Source: Kribbella sp. ALI-6-A
GTDB lineage: Bacteria > Actinomycetota > Actinomycetes > Propionibacteriales > Kribbellaceae
Direction of reading: 5' to 3'
NCBI RefSeq assembly: GCF_001984195.1
Contig: NZ_MTQN01000012.1
Coordinates: 744,001 to 808,000, forward strand
Length of the DNA stretch: 64,000 nucleotides
Under the pieces are notes generated by a model that did no database searches, had not been told where the DNA came from, and saw only the letters and a program-made list of their open reading frames with translations. Shown piece after piece: positions 31,080-39,468 of the stretch (its first letter is position 1; each line of letters opens with the position of its first letter). The translations under genes were made by a program, and so were the position numbers.

Positions 31080-32114
31080 ATGAGTGATGTGGAGTTCCAG
31101 GGGAGCGGGTACGACGCGGACCTGTCGTACCTGATCGACCTGGTCGAAGGCGCCGATCCGTTGCGCTCAGCAACCAGCTCGTCCCGGGCGGGGGCCCGGT
31201 CCGCCGCCGAGGGCGACCAGGTGGTCGCGGCGATCGAGCGGGCCTGCGAGAGCGATCCACGGATGGCGCTGCGGCTGGTGGCCGGGCTGTCGAGCTACTG
31301 GTGGTCCCGGGGCCTGCAGGACGAGGCGGCCGCAGCGGCTGAGCGGGTGCTCGGCATGCTGGGCCGGACTGTGCCGGCCGGAATGGACGAGGAGTACCTG
31401 CTCACCGTGCTGCACGGAGCCTCGTCGGCCGAGCAGGAGCAGCTGGAGCTGGCACAGCAGGTCGTGCTGGACGCCGTGGGCCCGTTCAAGTACCCGGTGA
31501 CGGTGCTGCTCTGGGCGCTGGTGTTCGGACCCTTCGAGTCCCGTACGACGGTCGCCGAGGTGCTCGCTCGGCACGAGCGCAACGGCGACGCGTGGACCCG
31601 GGCCGCGGTCGAGCTGTGCAAGGGCTACCCCGGTTTGGTCGACATCAGCCCGCTGGACGCGGAGCAGTCGCTGCGGATCGCGCTGGCCCGCTTCCGGATG
31701 CTGGAGGACCGGTGGGCGATGTTCCTGGCGCTCACCGGGCTGCGGCAGATCACCGACGACCTGCTGCCGGTGACCAGCGAGGCGATCGAGCTCGCGGAGG
31801 AGCTGGGACTGGAGGAGGAAGCCGGGCTCCTGCTGTGCGAGCGCGGTGAGCTCCACCTGCGCGCCGGGGAGCTGGACGCGGCCCGGGCCGACTACCGACG
31901 GGCGCTCGAACTGGCGGACTCCATCGAGAACGTCGAAGCCGTGGCCGCGGCTCACATCGGGCTCGCCCGAACCGCCCGGCACGGCGGCAACCTGGTCTGC
32001 GCTCGCGAGCACCTCGCCGCCGTCCTGGCGGAGTCCGCCGACGAACTGGCCGACGCCCGCGAGGAAGCCGCCCACGAACTGCGCCTGCTCTGCTCCGCGG
32101 AGGCGACGGCCTAG
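31080..32114 (+). CDS. TPR-repeat protein (344 aa)
   Basis: An all-helical protein whose C-terminal third shows tetratricopeptide pattern (LLCERGELHLRAGELDAARA, then the next repeats). The arrangement resembles the C-terminal part of AfsR/LuxR-type large regulators but the DNA-binding and ATPase domains are absent. ATG 31080 is chosen as the first start after the previous stop. Probably a protein-interaction scaffold; partners are unknown. Confidence 0.72.
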   Translation: MSDVEFQGSGYDADLSYLIDLVEGADPLRSATSSSRAGARSAAEGDQVVAAIERACESDPRMALRLVAGLSSYWWSRGLQDEAAAAAERVLGMLGRTVPAGMDEEYLLTVLHGASSAEQEQLELAQQVVLDAVGPFKYPVTVLLWALVFGPFESRTTVAEVLARHERNGDAWTRAAVELCKGYPGLVDISPLDAEQSLRIALARFRMLEDRWAMFLALTGLRQITDDLLPVTSEAIELAEELGLEEEAGLLLCERGELHLRAGELDAARADYRRALELADSIENVEAVAAAHIGLARTARHGGNLVCAREHLAAVLAESADELADAREEAAHELRLLCSAEATA

Positions 32115-32133
32115 CCGGACAATCTCCGGGTCA

Positions 32134-32285
32134 CGGCGAAGCCGCGCAGCTTCGCCGGTGGCCCCGGAGCCGGGCAGCTCCGAGGCGACGGCGCAGCCGG
32201 CCGGCGGGACACCCGCCTCCCGCTCACTCGCCCCGCGCCTCTTCCACCCCGCCCGCGCCGCGCCGGAGGCGCGAGGCGGGCGGGG
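32134..32285. repeat. cluster of GC hairpins before the CoA-transferase operon
   Basis: CGGCGAAGC/GCTTCGCCG (32134-32157, 9-bp arms), CGGAGC/GCTCCG (32165-32182), and CCCCGCCCG/CGGGCGGGG (32247-32285) enclosing CGCGCC/GGCGCG. The first could end the TPR gene transcript. The core GGCGAAGCCGCG is shared with the palindromes in the TlpA-like gene. No gene is seen in 32115-32454. Confidence 0.6.
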
Positions 32286-32312
32286 GACGAACGGAATGGG
32301 GTCATGTGGCGG

Positions 32313-32327
32313 CCCCACAGCGTGGGG
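32313..32327. promoter_or_regulatory. candidate operator of the CoA-transferase operon
   Basis: CCCCAC-AGC-GTGGGG is a perfect 6-bp inverted repeat about 80 bp upstream of the likely -10. The surrounding sequence repeats CCACAGCG and TGTGG several times. Confidence 0.3.
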
Positions 32328-32407
32328 TGTGGCGGCGTGGCACAGCGGCGTATCGGCTGTGGTTTCGCCCACAGCGAGTAGACCTCGCCGGGAGCGTGGC
32401 GGCTGGT

Positions 32408-32413
32408 TAGAGT
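32408..32413 (+). promoter_or_regulatory. -10 of the CoA-transferase operon
   Basis: TAGAGT, about 41 nt before ATG 32455. The short leader ends with GGAG as ribosome-binding site. Confidence 0.5.
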
Positions 32414-32454
32414 CGAGCCCAACGAGGGCCCTCGATCTGCAACGGAGCAGCCGG

Positions 32455-33243
32455 ATGGACAAGACGTACGAGTCGCCGCAAGCCGCGGTCGACGACATCG
32501 GCGACGGTGCGAGCCTCGCGGTCGGTGGCTTCGGGTTGTGCGGCAACCCGATGCAGCTGATCGAGGCGATCCATGCCAAGGGGGTGAGCGGGCTGCGCGT
32601 CGTGTCGAACAACTGCGGCGTCGACGACTGGGGCCTGGGCATCCTGCTCGCCGACAAGCGGATCGCGAAGATGACCTCGTCGTACGTCGGGGAGAACAAG
32701 GAGTTCGCCCGGCAGTTCCTGTCCGGGGAGCTGGAGGTCGAGCTGACCCCGCAGGGCACGCTGGCCGAGAAGCTGCGGGCCGGCGGCTGCGGGATCGCCG
32801 CGTTCTTCACCCTGGCCGGCGTCGGCACCCAGGTCGCCGAGGGCGGGCTACCGCAGAAGTACAACACCGACGGCTCGGTCGCGAAGGCCTCGGAGCCGAA
32901 GGAGACCCGCGAGATCAACGGTACGACGTACGTGCTGGAGGAGTCGATCACCACCGACTTCGGCCTGGTGCACGCGCTGAAGGGCGACACCCACGGCAAC
33001 CTGGTTTTCGACCGGTCGGCGCGCAACTTCAACCCGCTGGCCGCGATGGCCGGCCGGATCACGATCGCGCAGGTCGAGGAGCTGGTCCAGCCTGGTGAGC
33101 TGGACCCGGACGAGATCCACCTGCCCGGCGTCTACGTCCAGCGTGTGGTTGCCGTTGGCAAGGACATCGAGAAGCGGATCGAGAAGCGTACGGTGCAACC
33201 CCGCGAGGCCTACCAGGCCCAGCGCGAGAAGCTGGAGGCCTGA
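32455..33243 (+). CDS. scoA: 3-oxoacid CoA-transferase subunit A
   Basis: 262 aa. With subunit B it moves CoA from succinyl-CoA to acetoacetate or a similar 3-oxoacid. GDGASLAVGGFGLCGNPMQL is the family N-terminal CoA-binding loop; SNNCGVDDWGLG and the GGCGIAAFFTLAGVGT block follow. GGAG precedes the ATG. One base separates its stop from the ATG of subunit B. The operon has a -10 and structured upstream region, suggesting regulated use. Confidence 0.93.
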   Translation: MDKTYESPQAAVDDIGDGASLAVGGFGLCGNPMQLIEAIHAKGVSGLRVVSNNCGVDDWGLGILLADKRIAKMTSSYVGENKEFARQFLSGELEVELTPQGTLAEKLRAGGCGIAAFFTLAGVGTQVAEGGLPQKYNTDGSVAKASEPKETREINGTTYVLEESITTDFGLVHALKGDTHGNLVFDRSARNFNPLAAMAGRITIAQVEELVQPGELDPDEIHLPGVYVQRVVAVGKDIEKRIEKRTVQPREAYQAQREKLEA

Positions 33244-33244
33244 G

Positions 33245-33874
33245 ATGCCGCTGACCCGTGAGCAGATGGCCGCCCGGGCCGCCGCCGAGCTCGAGGACGG
33301 CTCGTACGTCAACCTCGGCATCGGGCTGCCGACGCTGGTGCCGAACTACATTCCCGACGGCGTCACCGTCGTACTGCAGAGCGAGAACGGGATTCTCGGC
33401 GTCGGCCCGTACCCGGTCGAGGGCGACGAGGACCCGGACCTGATCAACGCCGGCAAGGAGACCGTCACGACGTTGCCGGGGGCATCCTTCTTCGACTCGT
33501 CGCTGTCGTTCGGGATGATCCGCGGCGGCGCGATCGACGCCGCGATCCTGGGTGCGATGCAGGTTTCGGCGACCGGTGACCTGGCGAACTGGATGATCCC
33601 CGGCAAGATGGTCAAGGGGATGGGCGGCGCGATGGACCTGGTGCACGGCGCGAAGAAGGTGATCGTGCTGATGGAGCACGTCGCCAAGGACGGTTCGCAC
33701 AAGATCCTCGAAGAGTGCGACCTGCCGTACACGGGCCGGGGTGTGGTCGACCGGATCATCACCGACCTGGCCGTGCTCGACGTCACCGACGACGGGCTGC
33801 AGCTCGTCGAGCTCGCCGAAGGCGTCACCTTCGACGAGCTGCAGAGCAAGACCGGGGCCCCGATCAAGCGATGA
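33245..33874 (+). CDS. scoB: 3-oxoacid CoA-transferase subunit B
   Basis: 209 aa. Contains the catalytic Glu in SENGILGVGPYP (about residue 47), where the glutamyl-CoA thioester forms, and GGAIDAAILGAMQVSATGDL. The last 11 bp overlap, tail to tail, the 3' end of the convergent lipase-like gene, so no terminator separates them. Confidence 0.93.
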   Translation: MPLTREQMAARAAAELEDGSYVNLGIGLPTLVPNYIPDGVTVVLQSENGILGVGPYPVEGDEDPDLINAGKETVTTLPGASFFDSSLSFGMIRGGAIDAAILGAMQVSATGDLANWMIPGKMVKGMGGAMDLVHGAKKVIVLMEHVAKDGSHKILEECDLPYTGRGVVDRIITDLAVLDVTDDGLQLVELAEGVTFDELQSKTGAPIKR

Positions 33875-35111
33875 ACCGGACGTCCGGGTGCCTCGGCGAG
33901 TTCTGCCAGGTGCCCGGACGACCGCGCAGGTGCTGGTCGAAGAACGCCGGCAGGTAGGTGTTCAGCGTGGCCAGGATCCGGCGCGGGTCGACGGTGCCGA
34001 CGGTGTTCGCGACCAGCTCCGGCGGCACGGTGAAGAACCGCTGGAACCACGGGATCAGCGCCTGGTGGTCGATGAACGTGTAGTGCTGCCCGGTCGGCAC
34101 GTTGAGATCGCGCTTCCAGCCGGTCGAGTGCTCCCAGAACAGGCCCCAGGACCGGTCGGTGCGGTGCGTCTGCGGCCCGCCGTCCGGACCGGTGCCGCCC
34201 GCGCCGACGAGCAGGAACGGGCGATCGAGGCCCTGGGCAACGACCGGGCAGTCGGCCGGATCGTCGTACCCGTAGCCGAGGGTGCCGTCGAGGTCGATCC
34301 CGGCGGCGACCCGGCGGTCGACCAGCATCACGTCGGCCGCGGTGATGCCGCCGGCGGAGTGACCGTAGGCGCCGATGCGCCGCAGGTCGAGGATGGCGCC
34401 GAGACCGGCCGGCTGGCGCCGGTGGTCCGCGTCCGGGTTGTGCCCGCGGGCCAGCTCGGCGAGCGCGTCCAGGACGAAGCGCACGTCGGCGATCCGCGTG
34501 GCGCGAGCCAGGTGCGCGTACGGTTCCGGCGGCAGCGTCTGTACGGCGACCCGCCCGCCCGGAAACTCGACCGCCGCGGCTTCGTAGGTGTGGTCGACCG
34601 TCGCCACGACGTACCCGCGGCTGGCGAGCTCGGTGACCATGATCGACGCCAGCCCTCGCGGAACCCCGAAGCCCGGCGAGAAGACGATCACCGGACGACG
34701 GCCCCACGACCGGCTGACCGGCGCGCCGAGTCCGGCGTGACTACGCGCGCCGACCCAGTCGACGGCCTCCACCGGCTGCTGCAAGGCGATCGAGGCGCCC
34801 TCGGCGTAGACCTGGGCGGTGAGCGGCGGGAGGTACGGCGCGCGCTCGGCGGCGGCGCGGGAGGCCGGGTACCAGACGCTGATCATCAGCTCCCGGGGAC
34901 GGCCCGGGACGAACGGGTCGTCCCGGCGCGGATCGACCAGGTGAAGCTCGGTCGTGCCGACCGGGAAGAGCCCGGTCGGCCGGGGGAACCGGAGCTGCAC
35001 CGGCCGCCGGGGTACCGGGGTCGTCGCGGTGGCCGTCGCGATGGCAGGAACGGTGGCGGGGGCGAGCAGGGCGGCCGCGGTGCCGCCGAGCAGAAGGCGT
35101 CGAGTGAGCAT
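33864..35111 (-). CDS. secreted alpha/beta hydrolase (PAF-acetylhydrolase/lipase-like)
   Basis: 415 aa. A Tat-like or Sec signal (LTRRLLLGGTAAALLAPATV) starts the protein. The fold follows: VIVFSPGFGVPRG oxyanion segment, GHSAGG with Ser252 as nucleophile, and a late His in FIDHQAL. The pattern fits the platelet-activating factor acetylhydrolase-like family, which cleaves short acyl esters. The twin Arg are followed by Leu rather than Phe, so export route is uncertain. Convergent overlap of 11 bp with scoB. Confidence 0.85.
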   Translation of the reverse strand: MLTRRLLLGGTAAALLAPATVPAIATATATTPVPRRPVQLRFPRPTGLFPVGTTELHLVDPRRDDPFVPGRPRELMISVWYPASRAAAERAPYLPPLTAQVYAEGASIALQQPVEAVDWVGARSHAGLGAPVSRSWGRRPVIVFSPGFGVPRGLASIMVTELASRGYVVATVDHTYEAAAVEFPGGRVAVQTLPPEPYAHLARATRIADVRFVLDALAELARGHNPDADHRRQPAGLGAILDLRRIGAYGHSAGGITAADVMLVDRRVAAGIDLDGTLGYGYDDPADCPVVAQGLDRPFLLVGAGGTGPDGGPQTHRTDRSWGLFWEHSTGWKRDLNVPTGQHYTFIDHQALIPWFQRFFTVPPELVANTVGTVDPRRILATLNTYLPAFFDQHLRGRPGTWQNSPRHPDVRFIA

Positions 35112-35180
35112 GTGCCGACCCTGCCGCTCCGGCCCGGCGACCCACCTCCCCCGAACGCCATCCCCACCCCCTGCCGAAAG

Positions 35181-35846
35181 TCAGTTGCTGACCTGCTCGA
35201 AGTGGAAGGAGCGGATGAAGCAGTCGCGAGGCTGATTGACCGCGAACAGCACACAGTCGACCACCGACTGCGCCGTCAGCGCGGCGCCGGTCTCCCGTGG
35301 ACCGGTCTGCACGAAGTCCGGCGGGAACAGCGAGATCACCCGGATCCCCTCCGGCCGCAGTCGCGCCGACAGGATCTCGGCGTACCCGGCCTGGGCGTGC
35401 TTGGCGGCGTAGAACGCCGGGTGCGCCGCCGACCGGTGCTGTCCGGGCTCTCCCGTGGCGGAGATCAGGTTCACCACGTCCGCGCCTCTCGATGCCCTGA
35501 GCAACGGAAGCACACGCTCGGTGAGCAGGACCGTCCCGGTCGCGGCACCGCTCAGCGTGTTCGCGATGTCCGCCGGCGAGGCGTCGCCCTCGCCGAGGTA
35601 CCGAGCCCCGCTGTTCACCAGGACGTCGAGCCGCTCGAGCTCCAGACCGGCGATCGACTCCGGCGACGCGAGGTCGACAACGGCAGCCTCCGCCGATCCA
35701 CCGGCCGCACGGATGGTGGCGACGGTCTCGTCCGCCGCGGACGCCGTACGGGCGGTGGCGATCACGTGCGCCCCGGACGCGGCGAAGGCGACGGCGAGCA
35801 GCCGTCCGGTGTCCCGGCCGGCGCCGGTGATCAGTACGTGTTTCAT
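35181..35846 (-). CDS. short-chain dehydrogenase/reductase (221 aa)
   Basis: NAD(P)-binding TGAGRDTGR at residues 7-15 (TGxxxxG, a slightly altered glycine motif), DVLVNSG for NNAG, and the catalytic FYAAKHA (YxxxK). It is shorter than the usual 250 residues. The substrate is unknown. It faces away from the PfkB kinase gene across 77 bp with no clear operator. Confidence 0.88.
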   Translation of the reverse strand: MKHVLITGAGRDTGRLLAVAFAASGAHVIATARTASAADETVATIRAAGGSAEAAVVDLASPESIAGLELERLDVLVNSGARYLGEGDASPADIANTLSGAATGTVLLTERVLPLLRASRGADVVNLISATGEPGQHRSAAHPAFYAAKHAQAGYAEILSARLRPEGIRVISLFPPDFVQTGPRETGAALTAQSVVDCVLFAVNQPRDCFIRSFHFEQVSN

Positions 35847-35923
35847 GCCGGGCAGCAGATCACTTCAAGAGCACTCGAGGTCAACCCCTTCTGGGGCTTG
35901 TCCGGGTCGGTGACGATGGGTCC

Positions 35924-36802
35924 ATGGACGTGTTCGTGATCGGCGGCGTGGGCATCGACACCGTCGTGCGAGTTCCCGGCCTGCCGTTGCCGGACCGGGA
36001 GACCATCCACGTCGCGCCGGTCGAGTCGTACATCGGTCACACCGGTCACGGCGTCGTCCTCGGCTGTCACCGGCTCGGCCTGGATTCCGGCCTCGCCGAC
36101 GTGATCGGTGACGACGCGGCGGGCCGGCGGATCCGTGCGGTGTACCAGGAGCTCGGCCTGCCGCTGAGGGTCGCCGTGCACCCCAGCGGTACCCGGCGCA
36201 GCGTCAACCTGGTGTCGCCGGACGGGAGCCGGGTCTCGCTGTACGACGGACGCCACCCCGCGGGCCTGCGGGTCGACCCCGGCCTGTGGCGCGGGTGGAT
36301 CGAGCGCGCCCGCCACGTGCACGTCTCGATCGTGGACTTCGCGCGCCGTGCGCTTCCCGACGTCCTGACGGCCGGCCGCACGCTGTCGACGGACCTGCAC
36401 GACTGGGACGGCGACGACGAGTACCACTGGGACTTCGCCCAGTACGCCGACATCGTGTTCGTGTCGACCAGCGCGCTGCGCGACCAGGCGATCGACTGGA
36501 TCTTCACCTGCGGCCGCGCGTGGGTCGTGGTCGCGATGGCCGGCGCCGACGGCAGCTATCTTCATGTCCGCGGCGAGGAGCCGATCCACCTGCCCGCGGT
36601 CGACCTTCCGGGCCGGCCCGTGGTCGACACCAACGGCGCCGGCGACGCCTACGTGGCGGCCTTCCTCACCACCTGGCTGGACGGCCGTTCGTACTACGAA
36701 GCCGCGGTGGCGGGCACCGTCGCGGGCGCCTGGGCCTGCGGCTCCCCCGGCACTCACACCGACCTCATCACCGCCGAACAACTGATGCTGCTCACCCGTT
36801 AG
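35924..36802 (+). CDS. PfkB-family sugar/nucleoside kinase
   Basis: 292 aa. The C-terminal signature DTNGAGDAYVAAFLTTW carries the catalytic Asp and anion hole; FVIGGVGIDTVVRVPGLPLP opens the substrate domain. Substrate unknown (ribokinase-type). Its TAG overlaps, by 4 bp and on the other strand, the TAA of the NrtR-like gene, so the two transcripts must run into each other. Confidence 0.9.
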   Translation: MDVFVIGGVGIDTVVRVPGLPLPDRETIHVAPVESYIGHTGHGVVLGCHRLGLDSGLADVIGDDAAGRRIRAVYQELGLPLRVAVHPSGTRRSVNLVSPDGSRVSLYDGRHPAGLRVDPGLWRGWIERARHVHVSIVDFARRALPDVLTAGRTLSTDLHDWDGDDEYHWDFAQYADIVFVSTSALRDQAIDWIFTCGRAWVVVAMAGADGSYLHVRGEEPIHLPAVDLPGRPVVDTNGAGDAYVAAFLTTWLDGRSYYEAAVAGTVAGAWACGSPGTHTDLITAEQLMLLTR

Positions 36803-37488
36803 CCGCGCGTCAGCGGCGGATGCAGGGTGGTCGCCGTACCGCGGCGGAACAGCTGGGCCGGGCGGCCGCCGTCGCGGGTGGTGGTGGCGCCGAGCGGGAC
36901 GACAAAACCTTCCGTGCGGGTGGCTTTGCGATGGAAGTTGCGGGGGTCGAGCGGGACGCCCCAGACGGCTTCGTAGACGCCGCGGAGCTCGGAGATCGTG
37001 AACTCGTCGGCGCAGAAGGCGGTCGCCAGCGGCGAGTACTCGAGCTTCGCGCGGGCGCGTTCAACCGCGTCGGTGAGGATCCGGTGGTGGTCGAAGGCGA
37101 GCCGGCCCGGATCGGCGAGCACCTCGGCGACCGGGATCCAGGACGCCGACGCCGCGTCCGAGCCGGCCACCGGCGCGGGCAGGTCCGGGACCAGCGCGAG
37201 GTAGGCCACGCTGATCACCCGGCCGCGGGGATCGCGCCCAGGTTCGCCGTACGTCGCCACTTGCTCGAGGTGCATCCTGGGCGTGCTCGAGCCGACGCCG
37301 GTCTCCTCGGCGAGCTCTCGCCGCGCGGCGTCCTCCAGCCCCTCGCCGGCGCGGACGAAACCGCCGGGCAGCGCCCAGCGACCGCGGTGCGGAGCGATGC
37401 CGCGGCGGATCAGCAGCACCTCGAACGAGCCGTCCTGGACGGTCAGGATCACCAGGTCAGTGGCCACACCCATCGGGTCGAAGTCCAT
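36799..37488 (-). CDS. NrtR-like NUDIX transcriptional regulator
   Basis: 229 aa. A complete NUDIX box GGFVRAGEGLEDAARRELAEETGV (about residues 42-65, here split by family positions) is followed by a C-terminal winged-helix region (ADEFTISELRGVYEAVWG...DPRNFHRKATRTEGFV), the NrtR architecture in which ADP-ribose or NAD-linked nucleotides control DNA binding. NrtR proteins repress NAD biosynthesis or salvage genes. ATG 37488 is chosen over GTG 37491 because a TAAGGT -10 lies 6 nt upstream (leaderless). Two perfect TCGTCA-N3-TGACGA palindromes lie in the divergent promoter region next to an NAD-kinase-like operon, as expected for its operator. Confidence 0.88.
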   Translation of the reverse strand: MDFDPMGVATDLVILTVQDGSFEVLLIRRGIAPHRGRWALPGGFVRAGEGLEDAARRELAEETGVGSSTPRMHLEQVATYGEPGRDPRGRVISVAYLALVPDLPAPVAGSDAASASWIPVAEVLADPGRLAFDHHRILTDAVERARAKLEYSPLATAFCADEFTISELRGVYEAVWGVPLDPRNFHRKATRTEGFVVPLGATTTRDGGRPAQLFRRGTATTLHPPLTRG

Positions 37489-37494
37489 CACACC

Positions 37495-37500
37495 ACCTTA
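37495..37500 (-). promoter_or_regulatory. -10 of the NrtR-like gene
   Basis: TAAGGT on the minus strand, 6 nt before ATG 37488; leaderless. Operator 1 begins one base upstream of it. Confidence 0.55.
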
Positions 37501-37501
37501 A

Positions 37502-37516
37502 TCGTCACCTTGACGA
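37502..37516. promoter_or_regulatory. operator 1 of the NrtR-like cassette
   Basis: TCGTCA-CCT-TGACGA, perfect 6-bp arms. It abuts the -10 of the NrtR-like gene and overlaps the TTGACG -35 (37510-37515) of the SPFH operon, so one bound dimer could block both promoters. Confidence 0.7.
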
Positions 37517-37539
37517 AAAGCCATCCGACCCCTTATCGT
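37510..37539 (+). promoter_or_regulatory. promoter of the SPFH-NADK operon
   Basis: -35 TTGACG (37510-37515), 18-bp spacer, -10 TATCGT (37534-37539). Both hexamers overlap the paired operators. The predicted start is near 37546, giving a leader of about 43 nt with GAGGAG. Confidence 0.6.
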
Positions 37540-37550
37540 CAAAGTGACGA
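37536..37550. promoter_or_regulatory. operator 2 of the NrtR-like cassette
   Basis: TCGTCA-AAG-TGACGA, the same arms as operator 1, 34 bp away centre to centre. It overlaps the -10 of the SPFH operon. Confidence 0.7.
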
Positions 37551-37588
37551 CAAAGCAGGCCGGAGTGTCCGGCCGTGAGGAGACAGCG

Positions 37589-38584
37589 ATGGCAGACATC
37601 ACCCGGTTCCGGTTCATCAGCCACCTGCGGGCGAACCCGACCACCCACGTCCGGCACCTGCGCAACGGCAAGCTCGCGCACGACGGCGCCGGCCAGGCGT
37701 TCTGGTTCCGGGCGCTGAACTCGTCGCTGAGCGAGGTGCCGATCGACGACCGCGAGCAGCCGCTGCTCTTCCACGGCCGGACCGTCGACTTCCAGGACGT
37801 CGCGGTGCAGGCGACCGTGACCTACCGGGTGACCGACCCGGCGCTGGCCGCGACCCGGCTCGACTTCGGGATCGACCCGGACACGGGCCGCTGGCGGGCC
37901 ACTCCGCTCGAGCAGCTCGGCGGTCTGCTCACCGAGCTCGCCCAGCAGACCGCGCTCGACCTGCTGGCGCGGATGACGCTGACGCAGGCACTGTCCGAGG
38001 GGATGGCGTCGCTGCGGCAGGCGGTCGGCGCCGGGTTGCGCGAGGACCAGCGCCTGACCGGGCTGGGCATCGGTGTCGAGGACGTGCGCGTGGTCGCCGT
38101 ACGGGCGGAGAGCGATGTGGAGCGGGCGTTGCAGACGCCGACGCGGGAGATGGTGCAGCAGGCGGCCGACAAGGCGACGTACGAGCGGCGCGCGATGGCG
38201 GTCGAGCGGGAGCGGTCGATCGCGGAGAACGAGCTGCAGAACCAGATCGAGCTCGCGCGGCGCGAGGAGCAGCTCGTCACGCAGAAGGGGCAGAACGAAC
38301 GGCGCCGGGCGACCGAGGCCGCAGCGGCGGGGCGGATCGAGACCGAGGCCGCGGCTGCGCGGAGGCGCGCGCTGAGTGAGGCCGAGGCGGACGCCAAGCG
38401 GGTGATCGGCGCGGCCGAGGCGTCGGCGGAGAAGGCGCTGCTCGACGCGTACGCCGAGATGGACCAGGCGACAATCCTCGCCCTGGCGATCAAGCAGGGC
38501 GCCCTGCCGGAGATCGGCACGCTCAACCTCACGCCCGACCTGATCACTCCGCTGCTCAGCAAACTGACGGGTGGACAGGAATGA
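37589..38584 (+). CDS. SPFH/band-7 domain protein
   Basis: 331 aa. An SPFH domain (about residues 15-190: EVPIDDREQPLLFHGRTVDFQDVAVQATVTYRV) is followed by a long Ala/Glu/Arg coiled coil (about 195-300, ATYERRAMAVERERSIAEN) typical of slipin/flotillin-like proteins. There is no N-terminal membrane helix, which most such proteins have, so it is probably peripheral or a cytoplasmic oligomer. GAGGAG lies 6 nt before the ATG. Its stop overlaps the NAD-kinase-like start (ATGA). Confidence 0.9.
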   Translation: MADITRFRFISHLRANPTTHVRHLRNGKLAHDGAGQAFWFRALNSSLSEVPIDDREQPLLFHGRTVDFQDVAVQATVTYRVTDPALAATRLDFGIDPDTGRWRATPLEQLGGLLTELAQQTALDLLARMTLTQALSEGMASLRQAVGAGLREDQRLTGLGIGVEDVRVVAVRAESDVERALQTPTREMVQQAADKATYERRAMAVERERSIAENELQNQIELARREEQLVTQKGQNERRRATEAAAAGRIETEAAAARRRALSEAEADAKRVIGAAEASAEKALLDAYAEMDQATILALAIKQGALPEIGTLNLTPDLITPLLSKLTGGQE

Positions 38585-39456
38585 GCCTTCCTCCCCGGGC
38601 GGTGCTCGTGCACCGGGCGACCGAGCTGTCCGAGCTGGTCGCCCGGCACGGGACGCGTCAGCAGGCCGGCTTCTTCCTCCAGACCCGCGGGCGGGACCTG
38701 GCCGAACTGGACGAACGGCACCACGCCCAGCAGCAAGCACTCGCAGCGGTCTCGGCGGCGATCCCGCTCGACTGGCGGCGGGCCGTCGCCGAGCGCGCCG
38801 ACCTCGACCGGTTCGTGTTCGGGCCGGAGGACGTGGTGATCGCGGTCGGCCAGGACGGGCTGGTCGCGAACGTCGCCAAGTACCTGGACGGCCAGCCGGT
38901 GATCGGGATCAACCCGGAGCCGGCCCGTAACCCCGGCGTCCTGGTGCCGCACGCGCCGGCAGCGATCGCCGACCTGCTGCACGAGCAGCACGTCGAGCAC
39001 CGCACGATGGTTGCCGCCAGCACCGATGACGGTCAGCGGCTGCTCGCGCTCAACGAGGTGTACGTCGGGCACCGGACGCACCAGTCCGCGCGCTACCGGC
39101 TCGCCTCGCCGGAAGGGCTGGAGGAACGGCAGTCGTCGTCCGGCCTGCTGGTCGGCACCGGGACAGGATCCACGGGGTGGTGCCGCTCGGCCTGGCAGGA
39201 ACGCCGTAGCCGCCTCGCGCTGCCCGGTCCGACGGACCCCGCGCTGTGCTGGTTCGTCCGTGAGGCTTGGCCGTCCCCCGCGACCGGCACGAGCTGCACC
39301 GAGGGCGTGCTCACCGCCGGCTACCACCTCACCGTGACAGCCGAGGCCGACCTGGTCGTCTTCGGCGACGGCATCGAGGCCGACTCCCTCACGGTCACCT
39401 GGGGCCAGCGCCTCGAGATCGGCGTGGCGCAGACCCGCCTGCGCCTGGTCCGCTGA
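38581..39456 (+). CDS. NAD-kinase-like protein
   Basis: 291 aa. The NAD-kinase fold is recognisable: EDVVIAVGQDGLVANVAKYL stands for the GGDGT loop (first Gly replaced by Gln, catalytic Asp kept), NEVYVGH for the NE motif, GTGTGSTGWCRSA for the TPTGSTAY loop, and the C-terminal beta-strands ending in RLEIGVAQTRLRLVR. Canonical enzymes phosphorylate NAD to NADP. The altered loops leave activity open; it could bind NAD(H) without phosphorylating it. Coupled (ATGA) to the SPFH gene and divergent from the NrtR-like regulator. Confidence 0.82.
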   Translation: MSLPPRAVLVHRATELSELVARHGTRQQAGFFLQTRGRDLAELDERHHAQQQALAAVSAAIPLDWRRAVAERADLDRFVFGPEDVVIAVGQDGLVANVAKYLDGQPVIGINPEPARNPGVLVPHAPAAIADLLHEQHVEHRTMVAASTDDGQRLLALNEVYVGHRTHQSARYRLASPEGLEERQSSSGLLVGTGTGSTGWCRSAWQERRSRLALPGPTDPALCWFVREAWPSPATGTSCTEGVLTAGYHLTVTAEADLVVFGDGIEADSLTVTWGQRLEIGVAQTRLRLVR

Positions 39457-39468
39457 GGCCCCGGTGGG

